A stretch of DNA of 8,858 nucleotides from an uncultured bacterium (GTDB taxonomy: Bacteria; Verrucomicrobiota; Kiritimatiellia; RFP12; UBA1067). The stretch is taken from NCBI GenBank assembly GCA_902779075.1, contig CACZAK010000180.1, positions 1-8,858 of the forward strand. Direction: 5' to 3'. A model generated the notes under the pieces. The model was not told the origin of the DNA. It did no database searches and worked only from the letters and a program-made list of their open reading frames with translations. Position 1 is the stretch's first letter; the number at the start of each line of letters is the position of its first letter. The translations under genes were made by a program, and so were the position numbers. Below, piece by piece: positions 1 through 6,300 of this stretch.

Positions 1-894
<894 letters not shown>

Positions 895-895
895 T

Positions 896-923
896 GGTAG
901 GGCCCGCGCCCCGCGCGCGCCGC
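896..923 (+). repeat. 28-bp GC-palindromic element, copy A
   Basis: It starts one base after the paaK stop with the head GGTAGGG and ends CCGC followed by AAA. Positions 6-14 of the element can pair with positions 18-26 around a 3-base loop, with one C-C mismatch (element positions 9/23). It is 24/28 identical to copy B, which begins 14 bases further on. There is no T-run after it, so it is not an intrinsic terminator. Confidence 0.7.
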
Positions 924-936
924 AAAAAGAAAGAAC

Positions 937-964
937 GGTAGGGCCCGCTCGCCGAGCGGGCCGC
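937..964 (+). repeat. 28-bp GC-palindromic element, copy B (perfect hairpin)
   Basis: This is the second tandem copy, with the same GGTAGGG head and CCGCAAA tail. Bases 942-950 (GGCCCGCTC) and 954-962 (GAGCGGGCC) form a perfect 9-bp stem with a GCC loop. The tail runs directly into the Shine-Dalgarno sequence of the next gene, AAAGGAG at 965-971. Folded in mRNA, the hairpin would end three bases before that site, so it could influence translation or mark a 3' end of the paaK message. No U-tract follows. Confidence 0.75.
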
Positions 965-978
965 AAAGGAGAAAATCA

Positions 979-1416
979 ATGACCATCAACCAAATCAGCG
1001 TTTTCCTCGAGAACCGTCCCGGCCAGCTCGCGAACATCTGCCGCACCCTCGCGAACGCGGACATCTCCATCGTCACCCTCTCGCTCGCCGACACCGCCGA
1101 ATTCGGTATCGTGCGCATGATCGTGAGCGATCACGACAAGGCGCGCGACGTCCTGAAGGCCGCCGGCCACGTCGCGAACATGCGCGAGGTCGTGGCCGTC
1201 ACCGTGCCCGACCGCCCCGGCGGCATGGCCGAGATCCTCGACGTACTCGACGCCGCGAAGGTCGATATCGAGTACTCCTACGCCTTCGCGTTCCACCACG
1301 GCGAGAAGGCCGTGCTCGTGTTCCGCTTCGACGACAACGAGAAGGCCTGCGCCGCACTCGCCGCCGCCGGCCATCCAGTCCTCGACTACAAGTCCGTCCT
1401 CGAAGAGGCGAAGTAA
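979..1416 (+). CDS. Tandem ACT-domain protein (amino-acid binding)
   Basis: This 145-residue protein consists of two ACT domains and nothing else. The first spans about residues 4-68 and opens ISVFLENRPGQLANI; the second spans about 71-138 and opens VVAVTVPDRPGGMAEIL. The N/DRPG turns at 12-15 and 78-81 are the usual ligand-binding loop of ACT domains. ACT domains bind amino acids, often aromatic or branched-chain, and act as allosteric modules; stand-alone double-ACT proteins of this length commonly lie next to PaaK-type ligases in anaerobes. Here it follows paaK, which suggests it senses an aromatic amino acid for that pathway (inference). The start is supported by AAAGGAG at 965-971, 7 bases before the ATG. 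The next gene begins 34 bp downstream with no terminator in between. No catalytic domain is present. Confidence 0.9.
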   Translation: MTINQISVFLENRPGQLANICRTLANADISIVTLSLADTAEFGIVRMIVSDHDKARDVLKAAGHVANMREVVAVTVPDRPGGMAEILDVLDAAKVDIEYSYAFAFHHGEKAVLVFRFDDNEKACAALAAAGHPVLDYKSVLEEAK

Positions 1417-1450
1417 AGCGTAGCCGTTTTTCCCGAATGGAGATGATTTG

Positions 1451-1720
1451 ATGGCCACGTTGTCCATGTTTTACGGAATCATCGTAAAGATGAACAAAGA
1501 AGACCGCGAGCCACATCACAAGCCGCATGTTCATGGATGGCACGCAGGCAGACAGGCATCGTTCGACATCGAGACCGGCGAAGTCATTGCAGGATCAATG
1601 GATGCGGATGACGAAGCCATGGTAAGAGCCTGGATCAAGATTCATCGCGAAGAGCTCTTTGCCAATTGGAAACTGCTTTCCGAGGAGGGAACGTTTTTCA
1701 AGGTGGAGCCATTACGCTAG
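1451..1720 (+). CDS. DUF4160 family protein
   Basis: This small protein of 89 residues matches the DUF4160 family in length and pattern. It has an N-terminal MFYGIIVKM strand, a histidine cluster HHKPHVH (22-28) followed by a short strand, the segment FDIETGEVIAGSM (38-50), and a C-terminal helix WIKIHREELFANWKLL (61-76) ending in VEPL. The biochemical function is unknown. The ATG at 1451 is chosen over the in-frame TTG at 1448 because GGAG at 1439-1442 lies 8 bases upstream of it. A DUF2442 gene follows after 14 bp; these two families are frequently neighbours and have been regarded as a possible toxin-antitoxin-type or accessory pair (family knowledge, not shown here). Base composition is lower in GC than the flanking biosynthetic genes, which suggests acquisition by transfer. 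Confidence 0.85.
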   Translation: MATLSMFYGIIVKMNKEDREPHHKPHVHGWHAGRQASFDIETGEVIAGSMDADDEAMVRAWIKIHREELFANWKLLSEEGTFFKVEPLR

Positions 1721-1734
1721 CAAAAGGTTACGGT

Positions 1735-1986
1735 ATGGAGGAGCTTCATTCAGTCGTCTATGCGAAGCCTATGGAGGAGATGAAAGTTTACGTCTCCTTC
1801 GAAAATGGCGTAAGCGGTCTTTTCGATTGTTCGTACCTGGTGAAATATCCGTATTGGGAGAAGTTGAAATCCCCAGCATTCTTTCGCCAGGTGCGTGCGG
1901 AATGTGGCACGCTCTGCTGGCCTGAAGACATAGACATTCCTCCAGAATCCGTCTGGGAAGACGTGTCCCGCCAGCAGAATGCATAA
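1735..1986 (+). CDS. DUF2442 family protein
   Basis: This 83-residue protein resembles DUF2442. It has an N-terminal segment leading to VYVSFENGVSGLFD (18-31), then FFRQVRAECGTLCWPED (49-65), and IDIPPESVWED (66-76), which corresponds to the family's G-T-x-x-W-P...DI.P core. The function is unknown; the fold is small and alpha/beta without a catalytic signature. The start at 1735 is preferred over the in-frame ATG at 1666 because the earlier start would overlap the DUF4160 gene by 55 bases and add residues unlike the family, while AAAAGG at 1722-1727 lies 7 bases before 1735. Its stop codon TAA forms the beginning of the thrC ribosome-binding site (TAAGGAG). GC content counted by hand over 1741-1860 is about 46%, against over 70% in part of paaK. 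It is probably co-expressed with the DUF4160 gene. Confidence 0.82.
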   Translation: MEELHSVVYAKPMEEMKVYVSFENGVSGLFDCSYLVKYPYWEKLKSPAFFRQVRAECGTLCWPEDIDIPPESVWEDVSRQQNA

Positions 1987-1995
1987 GGAGAAATC

Positions 1996-3381
1996 ATGAC
2001 TTTCACGAGTACACGTTCAAGCTGTTCCGCAACCTCGCTTGAGGCCATCCTGCGCGGGCTTGCGCCCGACGGCGGATTGTTCGTCCCTAGCGCCCGTCCC
2101 GCCCCAACCGGCGTCGACTGGTCCACGCTCGCCGACGCCGAACGCGCCGCTTTGGGCTCGCTCTTCGACGACGTGCCCGAGACGGTGCGCGAGGACGCGA
2201 TCCGCAATCTCCTCGCGAAGTTCCCGGCCGACGACCCCGTACCGCTCGTCGACGCGGACGGTCTCAAGATCCTCGAGCTCTTCCACGGCCCCACGGGCGC
2301 GTTCAAAGACGTAGCCCTCTCCGTGCTGCCCGTCCTTATGGTCGCCGCCGCACAGGGCAAGCGCGTGCTGATCCTCACCGCCACCTCGGGCGACACCGGC
2401 TCCGCCGCGATGGCCGGCTTCGCAAACGTCCCGGGCGTGGAAATCGCCGTGTTCTTCCCGAACACAGGCACCTCGCGCATCCAGCGTCTCCAGATGACCA
2501 CGCCGTCCGCCCCGAACGTACACGGCATCGCGATCCGCGGCAACTTCGACGACGCCCAGGCCGCCGTGAAGCGCATCTTCGCCGACCCGCAGATCCGCGC
2601 CGAGGCCGAAGCCGCCGACATCACGCTCTCCTCCGCCAACTCCATCAACATCGGCCGTCTCGTGCCCCAGATCGCCTACTACCTGCTCGCCGCTTCCAAG
2701 GTTGGTACCACCTTTGACGTGGTCGTGCCCTCCGGCAACTTCGGCAACATCCTTGCCGCATACTACGCAAAAACCCTCTTTGGCGCGCCGATTCGCAAAT
2801 TTATCTGCGCCTCCAACGTGAACGACGTCCTGACGCGCTTCATCGCCACTGGCACCTACGACCCCGGCCCCACCTTCACCGTCACGAATTCCCCGTCGAT
2901 GGACATCCGCAAGAGTTCCAATGTGGAGCGCCTTCTCTGGCTCGTCAACGACGGCGACGGTGCGGCCGTGAAGAAGCTCATGGACGACTTCGCCGCCACG
3001 GGACGCTACACGCTCTCTCCTGCCGCCACTGCGAAACTCCAAGCCGATTTCATCGGCGCCTTCGCAACGCCCGAGGAGACCGAGGCCGAGATGCGCCTCA
3101 TGCACGACCGCTGCGGCTACGTGCTCGACCCCCATACAGCAGTCGCCACGGCGGTCGCGCGCAAGCTCGGCTATCCGAAGGACGGCGTGCCGTGCGTCGT
3201 GGCCGCCACGGCCACGCCTTACAAGTTCCCGGAAACGTGTCTCCGCGCGTTCGGCACCGACGTGCTCACGAATCCGCCGCCCGCTTTTGTGGCGATGGAG
3301 AAGGCCCCGATCACGCAGAAGCAAGTCGTAGACGTAGACGGCATCGACGCCGCCGTCCGCGCCCTGTGCGCGCACCATTAG
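1996..3381 (+). CDS. thrC: Threonine synthase
   Basis: This PLP-dependent enzyme converts O-phospho-L-homoserine to L-threonine, the last step of threonine biosynthesis in the cytoplasm. At 461 residues it matches the longer, E. coli/yeast-like class. The N-terminal domain carries SLEAILRGLAPDGGLFVPS (14-32). FHGPTGAFKD (96-105) contains the likely PLP-binding Lys104; ATSGDTGSA (129-137) is the substrate-binding loop; PSGNFGN (245-251) is the phosphate-binding loop of the cofactor; and LDPHTAVA (377-384) is a late conserved segment. The start is fixed by TAAGGAG at 1984-1990, 5 bases before the ATG. It lies 9 bp after the DUF2442 gene and is likely read from the same transcript. High GC content resumes here. 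It converges on the surface-protein gene with only 16 bp between the stop codons, and I see no terminator there. Confidence 0.96.
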   Translation: MTFTSTRSSCSATSLEAILRGLAPDGGLFVPSARPAPTGVDWSTLADAERAALGSLFDDVPETVREDAIRNLLAKFPADDPVPLVDADGLKILELFHGPTGAFKDVALSVLPVLMVAAAQGKRVLILTATSGDTGSAAMAGFANVPGVEIAVFFPNTGTSRIQRLQMTTPSAPNVHGIAIRGNFDDAQAAVKRIFADPQIRAEAEAADITLSSANSINIGRLVPQIAYYLLAASKVGTTFDVVVPSGNFGNILAAYYAKTLFGAPIRKFICASNVNDVLTRFIATGTYDPGPTFTVTNSPSMDIRKSSNVERLLWLVNDGDGAAVKKLMDDFAATGRYTLSPAATAKLQADFIGAFATPEETEAEMRLMHDRCGYVLDPHTAVATAVARKLGYPKDGVPCVVAATATPYKFPETCLRAFGTDVLTNPPPAFVAMEKAPITQKQVVDVDGIDAAVRALCAHH

Positions 3382-3397
3382 CCGTCTCCTTTGTGCG

Positions 3398-6300
3398 TCA
3401 CTCCCAGATTGCGTAGATGCTCAGGGTCTTGCCTTCGGTCGTGGCGTTCTTGACCCACTCGCCGTCGAGCTTCCAGACCTTGCCCGCGTCGGCGTTCGCC
3501 TTGTTGGAGCCCCAGCCCCTGAATGTCGTGCCCGGACGCTCCCAGCCGAGCGCGGCGATTGAGGAGAGCTTCGTCGAAACGCCGCACTCGTACCCGAGCG
3601 TCCGCCACTTGCCCGTACCGTCGTTCTTGTTGAAGCGGATCTGGTAGTAGCCCGGCTTCAGCTCCCAAACGGCATAGACGGTGATGACCTCGCCCGCCTT
3701 CACGGGCGTCGAGACATACGCCCAGTCGCCCTTCCACACTTTCCCAGCAGCCGCGTCGGCGGTCGTGAGCGCCCAGCCCTTGAACGCATAGCCGCGCCGC
3801 GCCCAGCCGAGTCCGTTCGCCAGGGACGGCATGCGCGTCTTCTCGCCGTAGTTGAACCCGACCGTCCGCCATGTGCCCGCGCCGTCGTTGCGGATGAACT
3901 CGATGGCGTAGCTGCCCGGCTTCAACGCCCAAACCGCGTAGACGTCCAGCGTCTTGCCGACAGCCGCGGCAGTTGTGACAACCGCCCAGTCCTTCTTCCA
4001 CACCTTCCCGGCATCGGCGTTCGCCCGGCTCGTCGCCCAGCCGAGGAAGTCGAGTCCGCGCCGCGCCCAGCCCAGCGAGTTGAGCGACGGCAGATGCATC
4101 TCCTCGCCGTAGTCGAAGTCGTACGCCGCCGTCTTCTCGTCGCTCGCGTCGTTGCGGTGGAAATGCACCGTGTAGCCGGCGTCAGACCAGTGCGCGTAGT
4201 ACGTCACGCTGCTGTTGACAACCGTGGTCGAATAGACCTGCACGCCGCCCACGGAAGCCGTGAACCACCCCAAAAACCAATATCCCGTCCGCGTAGGCGT
4301 GGGCAACGTCCCGACCGCCTTGCCGCAGGACACATTGCGAGTCGTGGGCGTCACGCTACCGCCGTTCGCGTTGAACGTCACCGTATAGGAGCCGTCGCCG
4401 GGATCGACCCCTCCGTTCGCCGTCCAGTGCGCGTAAAAAGTCTGCGCGGTTGTCACACGGGCAATGGACTCCACCCTCGTGCCGCCGGTCCTCGCCGTCC
4501 ACCAGCCCGCGAACGTGTAGCCCGGACGCGTCGGCGTCGGGAACGCCTCCACCGCCGTGCCAATGACGCAGTTCCAGTGGTCTGGCGACACGCTACCGCC
4601 GTTCGCGTTGAACGTGATGAGCACCGTCCTATCCGGCGACAGCCACACGGCGTACATCGGAACGTCCGCGCCGTCGGACGTCGCGAGGTTCCTCACCGCC
4701 TGTCCGTCGCGGAACGCAACGTTTCCTGCCGCCGCGTCCACCTGCGAAAGCGCCCAGCCCGCGAAATTGTAGCCCGCCCGCCTGAATGCGCACGGCCACA
4801 GGTTCTGCGTCTCGCCGACGGCGATGGTCTGGGAGTCCATGAAGCCGTTGCCGCCGTTGGCGTCGAACCGCACCGAGTAGCCCGCGCCCGCCCAGCGCGC
4901 ATAAAGATTGACGATCTTGCCCTGCACTTCCTCCAGGTTTATCACGAGATTGTTCTCGTAGTAGCGGACCTCGCCGCTCGGCTCAGTGGCCCAACCGGCG
5001 AACTGGAAGCCAGTCCGCGTGAACTCGTTCGAGGCCAACGCATCGTAATCGTCGAATATGAAGGACTGGTCCGGCATCGTGCCCGATCCGCCGTTCGGAT
5101 TGAACCGCACGTAGTACGTGATCGGCTGCCAGTGCGCGAACAGCTCCATGTCCGCCGCAGGGACCTCGGTCGCCTCGGTCATGCGGACGCCTAATACGGG
5201 CTCCGTCCACCAGCCCTGGAACGTGTAGCCGCGCCGCGTCGGATCGGGGAGCTCCTGGAACGTATCCCCGGGCACGTACTCCTGCGAATCGGGGACGACC
5301 GGCCGACCGCCGTTCGCGTTGAACGTGGCCATCATCCGCTCTCCATCCTCGCGCCAGTGGGCGTAGAGCGTATGCCCGTGCGGCGTCGTCACGAACGTCT
5401 TGGACGTCACCTGCGCGCCGCCGACCGACGCCGTCCACCACCCCTGGAACTTCCATCCGGGACGCGTCGGTTCAGGATTCGGCAAGTTGTATTGCGTATC
5501 CATTATCTGATCCTGGGTCGACGTCTCGCCGCCTGACTTGTCGAACCACCCGCCGTTCGCGTGGAAGATCACGTCATACGGCTGGGGAGCCCAGTACGTA
5601 ATCGGGTAATGGCAGCTGCCATCCACGGGCCAGCCGCCATCCGGTAGCCTGCGCGATCCCTGGCGCCCGTCCCAGCTGCGCGAGCCTTCCTCCACCTTTG
5701 TGGTCATGTCTCCGGAGATTGCGGCGTATGCCTCCAGATCGTACTCCGGGGCGTTGCCCATGAAATGGAGCACGTTCTCTATTTCACGCCCACTGACCGG
5801 AACGGTGCGCCCGCTGAAGAAGTATTTGCCGAGATGTCCCACGCTTGCCGGCACGGTCATCGTCTCGAGCATCGAGCAGCCGTAGAAGGCGTAGTCGGGA
5901 AGCGCAGTAAGACTCTTCGAAAGCGTCACGTTCCAGAGTGCGGTACAGCCCTGGAACACGGACTCGCCCATCCCGGTCACGCTGTCCGGCACCACGAACG
6001 CCGTAAGCGACGTGCAGTTCAGGAACGCCCGCGCCCCGATGTTCGTCACCGTGGACGGGATCATGGACATGTTCATCTGAAACGCCCTTCCTCTTAGCGC
6101 GCCGCAGCCCGCGAACATGTCGTCCATCACATACGTCTCGCCGTCGGCGACCTCGACCGTCTCGATCTTCGCGTAGGAGGCCGGGAAAAGGTCCTGCAGC
6201 GTCTTGATGTGCGTAGGCACCTTTACGCCCCGGATGTTCCTGCATCCGGAGAACGCATTTTCGCCGACATTCGTCACCGTGGACGGCAGCTGCACCGATG

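Noticed and set aside
937..964. Hairpin B as an intrinsic terminator between paaK and the ACT gene
   Set aside because: The perfect stem is followed by CGCAAAGGAG and not by a T-run on either strand; the same element also occurs inside a coding region.
1666..1734. Longer DUF2442 start at 1666
   Set aside because: It overlaps the DUF4160 gene, adds residues unlike the family and lacks the well-placed SD seen before 1735.
2017..3378. 453-codon open frame antisense to thrC, with AAAGGAG a few bases before its ATG
   Set aside because: It lies wholly opposite a clear thrC, its product is low-complexity (Gly/Val/Arg/His-rich) and resembles no family. Long antisense frames are expected in GC-rich genes; the SD match is taken as chance.
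4094..5194. 366-codon + strand frame within the surface-protein gene
   Set aside because: It is a shadow of the - strand gene with Arg/Val/His-rich, repeat-derived sequence and no recognisable domain.
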